From Prevotella sp. E9-3 (lineage in GTDB: Bacteria > Bacteroidota > Bacteroidia > Bacteroidales > Bacteroidaceae), in assembly GCF_022024015.1 (NCBI RefSeq), contig NZ_CP091786.1:1178001-1242000 (forward strand): a stretch of DNA of 64,000 bases. Reading direction: 5' to 3'. Below are positions 36,179 to 45,184 of the stretch, one piece after another. The number at the start of each line of letters is the position of its first letter. The first letter of the stretch is position 1. The translations under genes and the position numbers were made by a program. The notes below the pieces were generated by a model. It searched no databases. It was not told the origin of the DNA and saw only the letters and a list, made by a program, of their open reading frames with translations.

Positions 36179-36200
36179 CATTCGAAAAACTAAAAAGTAT

Positions 36201-38630
36201 ATGTTCAGAAGGTCTTTATTCACAATATTACTTGTTGGAGTGGAATTCATTAGCATTGATGCCCAGCAAACAATGACTCCGATTCAGGAAGTGAGTTTCA
36301 CTCAAGTTCACCTTGAGGATGATTTTTGGTTGCCACGTATTGAAGTCAATCGGAAAGTTAGTATTCCCTCCGCTTTCCGAGAGTGTGAAAAGAATGGACG
36401 TTTCGATAATTTTGCTCTGGCAGCTCAGTACAACGGACGTTTAACTACTACGGTCAAAGAGCATCAAGGTGATTTCTCATTCGATGATACTGACCCATAC
36501 AAAATAATTGAAGGTGCCAGTTATTCATTGGCAGTCCATTATGACCCACAGCTTGATCATTATCTCGATTCAGTAATCAGTCTTATAGCATTGGCTCAGG
36601 AAGACGATGGCTATCTTACTACTTGTGTTACTAATAAATGCTATCGCCTTTCAGGTTGGTGGGGACATTCTAAATGGGAAAAAATCAATTCGCATGAACT
36701 CTATAACAGCGGTCATCTTATTGAGAGTGCAGTGGCTCATTATCGTGTTACCGGCAAAAAGAACTTCCTGAATGTAGCTATCAAAAATGCCGATTTAGTA
36801 TGCAAAACCTTTGGTCCTGGCGATGGTCAGATTCATCGCCCTGGTGGTCATCCGATTATTGAAATGGCTCTGTGCAAACTTTATAAAGTTACTGGTAATA
36901 AGAAATATCTGGAAGGAGCCAAGTATTTTGTTGAAGAGACAGGACGTTGTACAGATGGTCACAAGCCCAGCATGTACTCGCAGGATCATATGCCGATTCT
37001 TCAGCAACAGGAAATTGTGGGGCATGCTGTACGTGCCGGTTATCTGTATAGTGGCGTAGCCGATGTGGCAGCTCTAACTGGCGATAAGGCTTATTTTAAT
37101 GCCTTGGAACGTATTTGGGAGAATATGTCTGTCAAAAAACTCTTTATCACGGGGGGAATTGGTAGTAGGGCTCAGGGGGAAGGTTTTGGGCCCAACTATG
37201 AATTGAACAATCATACCGCTTACTGTGAAACCTGTGCTGCTATAGCCAATGTATATTGGAATTATCGTATGTTCCTAGCTACAGGCCAATCAAAATATAT
37301 AGATGTATGTGAGCGCGCATTATATAATAATGTATTGAGTGGCGTTTCATTGAGTGGAGATAAGTTCTTCTATGATAATCCGTTGGAGAGTGATGGTGAG
37401 CATGAGCGTCAGAAATGGTTCGGTTGTGCCTGTTGTCCAGGCAATATTACACGTTTTGTTGCTTCTATACCTGGCTATATTTATGCTCAACAGGGGAAAG
37501 ATATTTATGTCAATCTCTATGTTCAGGGGAAAACGAAGATAGGTAATGTTGAATTGGAGCAAATCACCAATTATCCATGGGATGGTAAGATTATACTGAA
37601 GGTAAACAAGGGGAGTGGCAAGTTTGCCATCAAACTTCGTTTGCTGTCATGGCTCAAGTCGTCGCCAACCAGCAACAGTCTTTATACTTATAAAGACAAA
37701 GCGAAGGCATATAGCGTGAGTGTGAACGGTCAGGCACTTTATCCTGAAAATCATGACTATGTTACAATTAATCGCCGTTGGAAAAAAGGTGATGTGATTG
37801 AACTGAATCTTCCTATGGAGGTGCGCCGTATTATGGCTAATGACAACGTAGAGGATGATAGAGAAAGAATGGCTTTGGAACGTGGTCCTATTGTGTATTG
37901 TCTTGAAGGCAACGACCAGGCAGATGGAAAGGTGTTCAATAAGTATATCCTTGATTCTGCTGCCATCACTTCTCGTTTTGAGAATAATTTGCTGAATGGT
38001 GTAGTGGTACTTGAAGGTACTGCCAAAGAATTGCAACAGGATGGAGAAATAAAAGATGTAATGTTCCGTGCCATTCCTTATAGTACCTGGAACAATCGTG
38101 GACCACAACAGATGGAGGTGTGGATTGCCAATACTCCTATATCGGCTGTCGCAACACCACTTCCCAGTATCGCATCAATAGCCCAGACTTTTGCCAATCG
38201 TGGCCCGATTCAGAATGATGCTCCTGAATCGGCACCTGTTGATTCTTGGGCTGGTGGTACCAACAACCAATGGGAACCCAAACGTTCCAGCGATATCTCA
38301 AAGCCTTATCATTACTGGTGGTTGAAATATGGTACTCAGGAAGCCATTAGTTATTGTTGGAAACAGCCTCAAATGGTGAGCAACGTACAGGTTTATTGGC
38401 TTGATCTTGACCATTATGATGGTAGTTTCCGTGTTCCTGAGTCATGGACGCTCTATTATGAGACAGCCGATGGAAACTGGATGGAAGTAGAAGACCATGA
38501 ACCATATACGGTAAGGAAAGATTGTTATAATAGCATATCTTTCCGACCTGTTAAGACGAAAGCATTAAAAATAGTTGTCAAACTGCAGAAAGGACAGTCT
38601 GGCGGGATTTTGGAATGGAAAGTGAACTAA
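36201..38630 (+). CDS. Secreted beta-L-arabinofuranosidase GH127 with C-terminal F5/8-type domain
   Basis: An 809-residue exported enzyme from ATG 36201 (MFRRSLFTILLVG); an earlier in-frame TTG overlaps the promoter. Signal peptide about 1-21. The GH127 zinc-cysteine site is intact: Glu343 and Cys345 in YCETCAA, Cys411-Cys412 in FGCACCPGN. Residues about 665-809 (DSWAGGTNNQWEPKRSSD, ESWTLYYETADGNW, KALKIVVKLQ) form a discoidin/F5-8 C-like carbohydrate-binding domain that the neighbouring paralogue lacks, so the two may work on different forms of the substrate. The stop overlaps the convergent GT2 gene by 4 nt. Confidence 0.92.
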   Translation: MFRRSLFTILLVGVEFISIDAQQTMTPIQEVSFTQVHLEDDFWLPRIEVNRKVSIPSAFRECEKNGRFDNFALAAQYNGRLTTTVKEHQGDFSFDDTDPYKIIEGASYSLAVHYDPQLDHYLDSVISLIALAQEDDGYLTTCVTNKCYRLSGWWGHSKWEKINSHELYNSGHLIESAVAHYRVTGKKNFLNVAIKNADLVCKTFGPGDGQIHRPGGHPIIEMALCKLYKVTGNKKYLEGAKYFVEETGRCTDGHKPSMYSQDHMPILQQQEIVGHAVRAGYLYSGVADVAALTGDKAYFNALERIWENMSVKKLFITGGIGSRAQGEGFGPNYELNNHTAYCETCAAIANVYWNYRMFLATGQSKYIDVCERALYNNVLSGVSLSGDKFFYDNPLESDGEHERQKWFGCACCPGNITRFVASIPGYIYAQQGKDIYVNLYVQGKTKIGNVELEQITNYPWDGKIILKVNKGSGKFAIKLRLLSWLKSSPTSNSLYTYKDKAKAYSVSVNGQALYPENHDYVTINRRWKKGDVIELNLPMEVRRIMANDNVEDDRERMALERGPIVYCLEGNDQADGKVFNKYILDSAAITSRFENNLLNGVVVLEGTAKELQQDGEIKDVMFRAIPYSTWNNRGPQQMEVWIANTPISAVATPLPSIASIAQTFANRGPIQNDAPESAPVDSWAGGTNNQWEPKRSSDISKPYHYWWLKYGTQEAISYCWKQPQMVSNVQVYWLDLDHYDGSFRVPESWTLYYETADGNWMEVEDHEPYTVRKDCYNSISFRPVKTKALKIVVKLQKGQSGGILEWKVN

Positions 38631-39370
38631 CCTTGAATCTTTGGATATTTTCGGGTCCACCCATCCCAGCGGAGGCGCATGACACCGAAGAATGCTTCTG
38701 AGAAAATGCCACCAGACATTTTGCTGGTTCCTTCACGACGGTTCACAAAGATGACGGGGACTTCCTTGATCTTAAAACCAATCTTATAGGCTGTAAACTT
38801 CATTTCTATCTGGAATGCATAGCCCTTGAAACGAATCTTGTCTAGTTCGATGGTCTCCAATACTTGGCGACGATAGCATTTGAATCCAGCTGTGGTGTCA
38901 TGTACTTGGAAACCGGTTACGATACGTACATATTTCGATGCGAAATAAGACATGAGCACACGACCAATAGGCCAGTTGACAACATTGACACCACTGATGT
39001 AACGCGAACCAATGGCCACATCATACCCTTCGTCGGCACAGGCAGCATAAAGACGTGGTAAATCATTTGGATCATGACTGAAGTCAGCGTCCATTTCAAA
39101 GATGTATTCATAGTCACGTTCCAAAGCCCACTTGAATCCTGTGATATAGGCGGTTCCAAGTCCAAGTTTGCCGCTGCGTTCAACAAGGAACAGACAGTCG
39201 GCAAACTCCTTGTTCATGAGCTCCTTCACAATGGCGGCTGTACCATCGGGGGATCCGTCATCAATAATAAGAATGTGAAAACTCTTCTCCAAGCCGAATA
39301 CAGCACGGATTATTTTCTCTATATTTTCTTTTTCGTTATAAGTGGGAATGATAACGATGCTGTCGCTCAT
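38627..39370 (-). CDS. Polyprenol-phosphate mannosyltransferase-like GT2 glycosyltransferase
   Basis: A 247-residue GT-A enzyme resembling dolichol-phosphate mannose synthase (DPM1/Ppm1), which moves a sugar from a nucleotide donor to a polyprenyl phosphate. It shows IIPTYNEKENI near the N-terminus, IDDGSPDGT, the DxD-type metal motif MDADFSHDP (about 94-102), GSRYISG and DTTAGFKCYRR. It lacks C-terminal transmembrane helices. The sugar is inferred from similarity only. It is downstream of the PafA-like gene (62-nt gap) and may share its transcript. Confidence 0.88.
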   Translation of the reverse strand: MSDSIVIIPTYNEKENIEKIIRAVFGLEKSFHILIIDDGSPDGTAAIVKELMNKEFADCLFLVERSGKLGLGTAYITGFKWALERDYEYIFEMDADFSHDPNDLPRLYAACADEGYDVAIGSRYISGVNVVNWPIGRVLMSYFASKYVRIVTGFQVHDTTAGFKCYRRQVLETIELDKIRFKGYAFQIEMKFTAYKIGFKIKEVPVIFVNRREGTSKMSGGIFSEAFFGVMRLRWDGWTRKYPKIQG

Positions 39371-39432
39371 GATTCTATTTCTTTGTGATGATTCTTTACG
39401 ATCTTATCTTGTTAAAAATGCAAGCGTTATGG

Positions 39433-40944
39433 CTATTTTGTTATTTCAGTAATGGCTTCACCTACACAGGCATTTGGCTGTTGGATGTGTAGTAGTTGGC
39501 AGATGGTGGGGGCAATGTCGGTGATATGAACCTCGCGCGAAGTAGCTCCGTGAGGAATCTTCCATCCCATGAACAGTAAAGGTATGTGTGCATCGTAGGG
39601 ATTCCATTCACCATGAGTGGTACCAACAGGCGATGATAATTTACTGAACTCGTAGTAACCAGGCTCAGGTATGAAAATAATGTCGCCAGAACGACGGGGA
39701 TGATAGCCCATGAGGATGCGGTCGCGCAGGATTGGTGGGATGCTGGCATTCATCACATTCTGAAAGTCAATGGCAAAATTGACATTGGGCGATGAAATCA
39801 AGTAGTCGATAATAACTTGTTTCACCTCCTGAAGATTCAGACCCTGTTCCTTGATGGTGTTGTGATTCAGAAATAAACGGTAGTCATAGATAGCAGCAAT
39901 AACTGGCTTCAGTTCTTTTCCGAAGTGTTTGCTGATGGCCTTCTCTATATTTTCTCGTCCTTCTTCATATAACCAAGGACCACCATGCAACTTGTTTTCT
40001 TGCATGAACTTCCAGTTGTGAGCGGCCCCATGGTCGGCTGTGAGGAAAGCAACATAGTTGCCTTTTCCCACCTGTTTGTCAAGAGCAGCAAACAGACGGG
40101 CCAAATCCTTGTCCAATTGAATGTAGGCATCGTCAGTATGCTGACCGCGTGTGCTCCACTCATGGCCAATAATGTCGGTTTGTGAATAGCTCACACATAG
40201 CATATCTGTTGTTTCTCCTTTACCTAACTGCTCGCCTTCCAATGCGGCAATAGCCATGTCGGTGATGATTGTACCGCATATTGGAGTTTTGCTAATGCGG
40301 TCGCCCAATTCTTTTATTTCCTTGTTCTTGCCAAATATAGCATTCTGATTTTTTGCCCATTTAGGTAGCTCTTTCATGTAGTAGGTACTGCTAACGAAAC
40401 ATGCATTCTTGTCGTCAAACCAATAGGCGGCATTCGCAGAGTGACCGGCCGGTAGAATGGCAGCACGGTCTTTATAGCTCACCCCGATTACCTTTGAACG
40501 GAAATCTGTGTGCAGTCGCAATTGATCGCCAATAGTTGTAGCCAGCAGATTTTTAGGCGATGCCTTACCTTTTGAACTTGAACTGCCAACTGTTTCCATG
40601 GACTTGTCTGTCACACAATACACCTTCTCTCCATCAATCATGAAATTGTTTCCACAGATGCCGTGAAGGGCTGGAGTAGAACCGGTGTATGCTGAGGTGT
40701 GACCAATAGATGTAATGGTGGGAAGGTAGTTTATTAGGCAGTTGTTGCAAGAGTAACCCTCGCTAATCATTCGACGGAAACCATCTTCAGTAAATCGGTT
40801 ATAGTAGCGGTCGAGATAGTCCCAACGCATTTGGTCAACAACTATACCTACAACTATTTTTGGCTTTTCGTCAAAAAAAGCCTGCGCATAAGTGTTCATT
40901 GCACAGGCTAATATAAATAAGTGGATAAGAATGTTTTTTCTCAT
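39433..40944 (-). CDS. Secreted PafA-like alkaline phosphatase / phosphodiesterase
   Basis: A 503-residue periplasmic enzyme of the alkaline phosphatase superfamily. Signal peptide about 1-20 (MNTYAQ). Metal ligand Asp37 is in VVDQMRWD; the nucleophile region PTITSIGHTSAYTG contains the likely Thr78; GICGNNF holds the conserved Asn; SYSQTDIIGH and LTADHGAAHN give further metal ligands. This fits PafA, a phosphate-insensitive monoesterase important in Bacteroidota. Gap to DUF1573 upstream is 53 nt, so they are probably cotranscribed. Confidence 0.9.
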   Translation of the reverse strand: MRKNILIHLFILACAMNTYAQAFFDEKPKIVVGIVVDQMRWDYLDRYYNRFTEDGFRRMISEGYSCNNCLINYLPTITSIGHTSAYTGSTPALHGICGNNFMIDGEKVYCVTDKSMETVGSSSSKGKASPKNLLATTIGDQLRLHTDFRSKVIGVSYKDRAAILPAGHSANAAYWFDDKNACFVSSTYYMKELPKWAKNQNAIFGKNKEIKELGDRISKTPICGTIITDMAIAALEGEQLGKGETTDMLCVSYSQTDIIGHEWSTRGQHTDDAYIQLDKDLARLFAALDKQVGKGNYVAFLTADHGAAHNWKFMQENKLHGGPWLYEEGRENIEKAISKHFGKELKPVIAAIYDYRLFLNHNTIKEQGLNLQEVKQVIIDYLISSPNVNFAIDFQNVMNASIPPILRDRILMGYHPRRSGDIIFIPEPGYYEFSKLSSPVGTTHGEWNPYDAHIPLLFMGWKIPHGATSREVHITDIAPTICQLLHIQQPNACVGEAITEITK

Positions 40945-40997
40945 GAAAATAACTGTTTTAGCGAATTATTAATAGTCATTTTTGATGAAATGATACA

Positions 40998-41387
40998 TTA
41001 TTCAGCAGCCTCCATGTCGCCCTCAATATAGAGACGAGTCATTTCAATCTCTCCATTCGTGCGAACGGTGATGCTCTTCTTGAAATGGCCAGGAAATTTA
41101 CCTGTTCCGTTGTAAGTAACTTTTATCTCACCTTTTTCACCTGGTTGGATAGGAGTTTTGGTATATTCAGGAACAGTACATCCGCATGAAGCTACAGCCT
41201 GATTGACGATGAGAGGCTGTTCGCCTACATTCATAAAAGAGAATGTGCAGGTTACAACGGGGTTCTTCTCTGAGAACTTACCGAAATTGTGAGTCACCTT
41301 GTCAAACTTAATCTCGGCAGCTTTCTGTGCCATCGCCATAGTCATGCAGCCAATCAGCATGACGGTAAGCAGTATAATCTTCTTCAT
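40998..41387 (-). CDS. DUF1573 periplasmic protein
   Basis: A 129-residue exported protein (start at 41387, MKKIILLTVMLIGC; an upstream in-frame ATG at 41420 falls on the promoter). After the signal (about 1-21) comes one immunoglobulin-like DUF1573 domain: FDKVTHNFGKFSEKNPVVTCTFSFMNVGEQPLIV, then SCGCTVPEYTKTPIQPGEKGEIKVTYN. Such domains (ASH/HYDIN-like) are very common in Bacteroidota; function unknown. A conserved Cys-x-Cys sits in SCGC. First gene of a unit with the phosphatase. Confidence 0.9.
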   Translation of the reverse strand: MKKIILLTVMLIGCMTMAMAQKAAEIKFDKVTHNFGKFSEKNPVVTCTFSFMNVGEQPLIVNQAVASCGCTVPEYTKTPIQPGEKGEIKVTYNGTGKFPGHFKKSITVRTNGEIEMTRLYIEGDMEAAE

Positions 41388-41417
41388 AAATATAGTAATT
41401 GTGTATTGATTTGCTGA

Positions 41418-41446
41418 CAAAAGTAATAAATAAACCTCATATACAA
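41418..41446 (-). promoter_or_regulatory. Promoter of the DUF1573-phosphatase unit
   Basis: TACTTTTG (41418-41425 on the minus strand) with TTG at 41444-41446, spacer 18 nt; start codon 30 nt downstream at 41387. Confidence 0.7.
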
Positions 41447-41464
41447 CTTATAATAGGATTTATT

Positions 41465-42658
41465 TTAATATTTTTTCAATTTATAGTATTCGGCAGCTCC
41501 CAAAAGAAAGCAACCAGTGCCATAGTCTTCGAAATCCGGGATTTTTGTATAGGATAGTGGCTGTCCGGCTGAGGGATCCTTTCCTGTACCTTGCATCCAT
41601 CCCAAAAAACCATCGTGGTGAACTGCGTCTTTCACCATCGCCTCCCATGCACGATCGCACACTGGACCATATACTTTCTCTTTCAGATAACCTTGTTGGA
41701 TGCCCCATGCCATACCATAAAGGAAAAGGGCTGTACCTGAGGTTTCTTTCATCTCATAGTTGGTGGATACAAGGCTTGGGTTCCAAAAACCGTCTTCGCG
41801 CTGACATTTGCGTAAGGCTTCACTCATCATCAGGAAGTCTTTCTTCAGTTCTTTGTATTCTTTCGACTTCTTGGGCAGGAGATTCATGCAACGCACCAGT
41901 GCTGCATATACCCATCCGTTGCCTCTGCTCCAATAGCATTGCTTTCCGTCTGGTTCTTTGTAGGGAGGCACATAGTCGGCGTCACGCCACCAAAGTCCTT
42001 CGTCAGTATTGAAAAGTCCTTTCTTTGGATTGCCCTCCGTACGTCCGCATTCATTGCGGCTCCAACGGTACATCTGCATGCCATGCTCCAGATAGCGCTT
42101 GTCGCCTGTCAATTTGTAAACCTGTACATAGAGTGGCATGGCCATCTGAATAGCGTCTATCCATGTCCACCAACCATATAAAGAGTTCACGCTCGTTTTT
42201 GCTTTTGGGGTTGTTGTCTGCGCTTTTGTATTGGGCGTTACTATCTGATGTTCCAAATTTACTATGACATTCTTGAGCTGTTCCTTGTAGTCCTTGTTAA
42301 TGTATGGCAACAGTTCAACGTAAGTCTGTGCGCAGCATTGGTCATCAGCATCACAGGTGGTAACCCCATTACGTGGAGTCCACTGATGGAAATTAGCCCA
42401 TGTCAGTGCATAGTCCAAGTATCGTTGTTGCGGATCTATCTCTTGAAGGGCCATCAATCCTTCGTAATAAACGGCACGAGTCCACAGACTTGACGGACGA
42501 ATTTTATTTACATTAGTGGGAATGGTAGGATCGGCATATTTTTCCATGAAATAGTTGTTCACTATTCTTGCGGTGCTGAGTACCTCATCGGCAGTGGCCT
42601 GTGCATAGATTTGAATCGAGAAAAAGGCCACAGAACAAAGGGTGATTAGTTTTTTCAT
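41465..42658 (-). CDS. Secreted GH105 unsaturated rhamnogalacturonyl hydrolase-like enzyme
   Basis: A 397-residue exported (alpha/alpha)6 enzyme of the GH105/GH88 group, which removes the unsaturated uronic acid left by pectate or rhamnogalacturonan lyases. Signal peptide about 1-20 (IQIYAQ). Motifs: WTWIDAIQMAMP with the likely catalytic Asp, LWWRDADY, and CYWSRGNGWVYAAL, the GH105 hallmark. The start at 42658 (MKKLITLCS) leaves a 28-nt gap from the -7 box and a better signal than the ATG at 42673. Own promoter; fits the pectin/arabinan theme. Confidence 0.9.
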   Translation of the reverse strand: MKKLITLCSVAFFSIQIYAQATADEVLSTARIVNNYFMEKYADPTIPTNVNKIRPSSLWTRAVYYEGLMALQEIDPQQRYLDYALTWANFHQWTPRNGVTTCDADDQCCAQTYVELLPYINKDYKEQLKNVIVNLEHQIVTPNTKAQTTTPKAKTSVNSLYGWWTWIDAIQMAMPLYVQVYKLTGDKRYLEHGMQMYRWSRNECGRTEGNPKKGLFNTDEGLWWRDADYVPPYKEPDGKQCYWSRGNGWVYAALVRCMNLLPKKSKEYKELKKDFLMMSEALRKCQREDGFWNPSLVSTNYEMKETSGTALFLYGMAWGIQQGYLKEKVYGPVCDRAWEAMVKDAVHHDGFLGWMQGTGKDPSAGQPLSYTKIPDFEDYGTGCFLLGAAEYYKLKKY

Positions 42659-42686
42659 TATTGGAAGGTTCATTTTAATTTGGCCG

Positions 42687-42717
42687 CAAAAATAATAATA
42701 AAAGGTGAAATAGGCAA
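42687..42717 (-). promoter_or_regulatory. Promoter of the GH105 gene
   Basis: TATTTTTG followed by C (42687-42694, minus strand), with TTG at 42715-42717 and a 20-nt spacer. Confidence 0.8.
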
Positions 42718-42736
42718 GAAAAATAAATATTTTTGC

Positions 42737-42744
42737 TACCTTTG
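42737..42744 (+). promoter_or_regulatory. Promoter -7 box of the FAD oxidoreductase gene, 8 nt from the ATG
   Basis: TACCTTTG followed by C with exactly 8 nt before the ATG at 42753, so the mRNA would have almost no 5' leader. No clear -33 element. Confidence 0.65.
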
Positions 42745-42752
42745 CGCCAATT

Positions 42753-44438
42753 ATGACGAACGAATATCAGATTAGAGTATTACCTGAAGTGGCTGCTCAG
42801 CAAGAACGACTGAAACATTTTCTCGCTGATGAATATGGTTTACGCTTTCAGAATATTACGAGCTTACGGATTCTTAAAAGGAGTATTGATGCCCGTCAGC
42901 GTACAATCTTCGTGAATCTGAAGGTACGTGTCTATGTAAATGAGTTACCTACAGATGATGAATACCAGCATGTTGACTATCCCGATGTGAGTGATCGTCC
43001 TCAAGTGATAGTGGTCGGAGCCGGTCCTGGCGGATTGTTTGCTGCCTTGCGACTTATAGAATTGGGTGTACGTCCTGTTGTGTTGGAGCGCGGAAAAGAT
43101 GTGCATGAACGTAAAAAAGATCTTGCTGCTATTGGTCGTACCCAGCAGGTTGATGGTGAAAGCAACTATTGCTTTGGTGAGGGCGGGGCAGGCGCCTACA
43201 GTGATGGTAAACTTTATACCCGTTCTAAGAAACGCGGTAATATCGAGAAAATCCTGAATGTATTTTGTCAGCATGGTGCTTCTACTGCAATTCTGGCCGA
43301 TGCTCATCCCCATATTGGTACCGACAGATTGCCTAAAGTTATCGAAGCTATGCGCAATACCATCATTCGTTGTGGTGGTGAGGTCCATTTTCAAACAAAG
43401 ATGACAAGGCTCATTCTCGAGGGCAATAAGGTGGTCGGTGTTGAAGCCGAGTCGAAGAACACTCAACTCTCATCTCCTGTTGCTCATGAGTTCAAAGGAC
43501 CGGTTATCCTCGCCACAGGTCATAGTGCCCGTGATGTCTATAGATACCTTGCCGAATCTAATATTGAGATTGAAGCTAAGGGTATTGCAGTGGGTGTACG
43601 TTTGGAACATCCCTCTCACTTGATTGATCAAATTCAGTATCACCGACGCGAGGGTAGGGGACGGTGGCTGCCTGCAGCCGAATATTCTTTCGTGACTCAG
43701 GTTAATGGCCGTGGTGTGTATTCCTTCTGTATGTGTCCGGGTGGATTCGTTATTCCTGCTGCAACAGGTCCTGAACAGATTGTTGTTAACGGTATGAGTC
43801 CCGCCAATCGCGGTACCCAGTGGTCTAATTCAGGTATGGTAGTTGAGGTAAGACCAGAAGACGTTCTCACTTCTGAGTTGAGAACTGAGAATTCAGAGCT
43901 GAGAGGTATGATTAGCTCTGTTAATGATAAACTTCTTAGCGAGGCGTCTAATCATACCTCTCAATTCTCAAATCTCAAATCTCAATTAAAAGTTCTTGCT
44001 TTTCAGGAACAATTGGAACGTGACTGCTGGTTACAGGGCAATCGCCAGCAGACGGCTCCGTCTCAGCGTATGGCCGACTTTGTCAATGGCCGACTGAGTT
44101 CTGACTTACCTAAAAGTAGTTATGCTCCCGGCCTGATAGCTTCACCGTTGCATTTTTGGATGCCAAAGTTTATTTCTTCTCGTTTAAAGGACGGCTTCCT
44201 GGCTTTTGGCCGTCAGGCACATGGCTTCTTGACCAACGAAGCGGTGATGATTGGCGTAGAAACCCGTACTTCATCGCCTGTTCGCATTGTGCGTCAAAAT
44301 GAGACTCTTCAACATGTACGACTGCAAGGGCTTTTTCCATGTGGCGAAGGGGCTGGTTATGCCGGAGGAATCGTTTCGGCAGGTGTCGATGGCGAGCGTT
44401 GTGCAGAAATGTGTGCTGCCTATTTGAATGGGATTTAA
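42753..44438 (+). CDS. FAD-dependent oxidoreductase (COG2509 type) with in-frame repeat insertion
   Basis: A 561-residue flavoprotein of the uncharacterised dehydrogenase group COG2509. The FAD-binding loop is VVGAGPGGLFAALRL (87-101); other family blocks are GESNYCFGEGGAGAYSDGKLYTR, LATGHSARD, VGVRLEHPSHLID, QTAPSQRMADFV and the end LFPCGEGAGYAGGIVSAGVDGERCAE. Residues about 372-413 (TSELRTENSELR ... SQFSNLKSQLK) do not fit the family. They are encoded by a palindromic repeat (43866-43990) that seems to have inserted in frame, making the protein longer than its relatives. Whether the enzyme remains active is unknown, but the flanking motifs are intact. Confidence 0.88.
   Translation: MTNEYQIRVLPEVAAQQERLKHFLADEYGLRFQNITSLRILKRSIDARQRTIFVNLKVRVYVNELPTDDEYQHVDYPDVSDRPQVIVVGAGPGGLFAALRLIELGVRPVVLERGKDVHERKKDLAAIGRTQQVDGESNYCFGEGGAGAYSDGKLYTRSKKRGNIEKILNVFCQHGASTAILADAHPHIGTDRLPKVIEAMRNTIIRCGGEVHFQTKMTRLILEGNKVVGVEAESKNTQLSSPVAHEFKGPVILATGHSARDVYRYLAESNIEIEAKGIAVGVRLEHPSHLIDQIQYHRREGRGRWLPAAEYSFVTQVNGRGVYSFCMCPGGFVIPAATGPEQIVVNGMSPANRGTQWSNSGMVVEVRPEDVLTSELRTENSELRGMISSVNDKLLSEASNHTSQFSNLKSQLKVLAFQEQLERDCWLQGNRQQTAPSQRMADFVNGRLSSDLPKSSYAPGLIASPLHFWMPKFISSRLKDGFLAFGRQAHGFLTNEAVMIGVETRTSSPVRIVRQNETLQHVRLQGLFPCGEGAGYAGGIVSAGVDGERCAEMCAAYLNGI
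43866..43990. repeat. Palindromic repeat element inserted in frame in a coding sequence
   Basis: The core tgagaggtatgattag (43900-43915) is exactly complementary to 43948-43963. The flanks are loose tandem copies of a gag-attga motif on the left and its complement (caattct, caaatct) on the right, giving imperfect arms of about 40 nt around a 32-nt centre. The frame is kept open through the element. Confidence 0.7.
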
Positions 44439-44484
44439 ATGCGTTAATGTTCTAAAAAATAGTTCCATTGTCAACATTTTTGTT

Positions 44485-44492
44485 TACTTTTG
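44485..44492 (+). promoter_or_regulatory. Promoter -7 box of the LysE-DUF4924-rmlD unit, 8 nt from an ATG
   Basis: TACTTTTG followed by C, 8 nt before the ATG at 44501 (20 nt before the alternative ATG at 44513). No good -33 element. Confidence 0.65.
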
Positions 44493-44500
44493 CACACGTT

Positions 44501-45166
44501 ATGCCGTTTCACATGCCAATTAACATATTGGATTTTATCTTCAAAGGTATTCTCATTGGAATGATAGCCTCAGCACCAATGGGTCCTGTGGGAGTTTTGT
44601 GCGTTCAACGAACGTTGAAGAAAGGACGTGGTTTTGGATTAGCTACAGGTATAGGCGCTGCTGTCAGCGATATTATTTATGCTGCCATCACAGGTTACGG
44701 TATGGCTTTTGTAATGGATTTTGTTGAGGATCCCCAGAATAAATTTTATTTGCAGATTATCGGTTCATTGATGCTGATGGGCTTTGGTTGGTACACTTAT
44801 CGTACCGACCCAACGCGAAATATGCATCAATCGAGTACAGAACGGGGAACCTTGTGGTATAACACATGGACAGCCTTTCTGGTTACCCTGAGCAATCCTC
44901 TCATTGTTTTTCTGTTTATGGCCCTTTATGCCCAGTTTGCTTTCGTGTTGCCAAATCATCCGTTTGAGATGGTGGTGGGCTTCCTCAGCATTGTAGGAGG
45001 AGCTTTGCTGTGGTGGTGGGGCTTGACTTGGCTCATTGACAAAATACGTATGAAGTTTGATGACTTTGGCATCAAACTCATTAATCAGATTATTGGTGTG
45101 GCAGTGATTATTGGTAGTATCATCATGTTGCTGGGTACAACTACTAATCTGGTGCGTTTTTTCTAA
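44501..45166 (+). CDS. LysE-family exporter
   Basis: A 221-residue inner-membrane protein (start 44501; an ATG at 44513 is an alternative, and an upstream TTG lies before the promoter box). Six hydrophobic segments and the family signature GMIASAPMGPVGVLCVQRTLKKGRGFGLATGIGAAVSD near the N-terminus, plus TAFLVTLSNPLIVFLFMALYA, identify the LysE/RhtB superfamily of amino-acid exporters. The substrate is not predictable. First of four tightly packed genes; the next start is 18 nt downstream. Confidence 0.85.
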   Translation: MPFHMPINILDFIFKGILIGMIASAPMGPVGVLCVQRTLKKGRGFGLATGIGAAVSDIIYAAITGYGMAFVMDFVEDPQNKFYLQIIGSLMLMGFGWYTYRTDPTRNMHQSSTERGTLWYNTWTAFLVTLSNPLIVFLFMALYAQFAFVLPNHPFEMVVGFLSIVGGALLWWWGLTWLIDKIRMKFDDFGIKLINQIIGVAVIIGSIIMLLGTTTNLVRFF

Positions 45167-45184
45167 TTTTTGGAATCCCTAAAG

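Noticed and set aside
36168..36200. Earlier in-frame TTG start for the plus-strand GH127 protein
   Set aside because: It coincides with the TATTTTTG promoter box.
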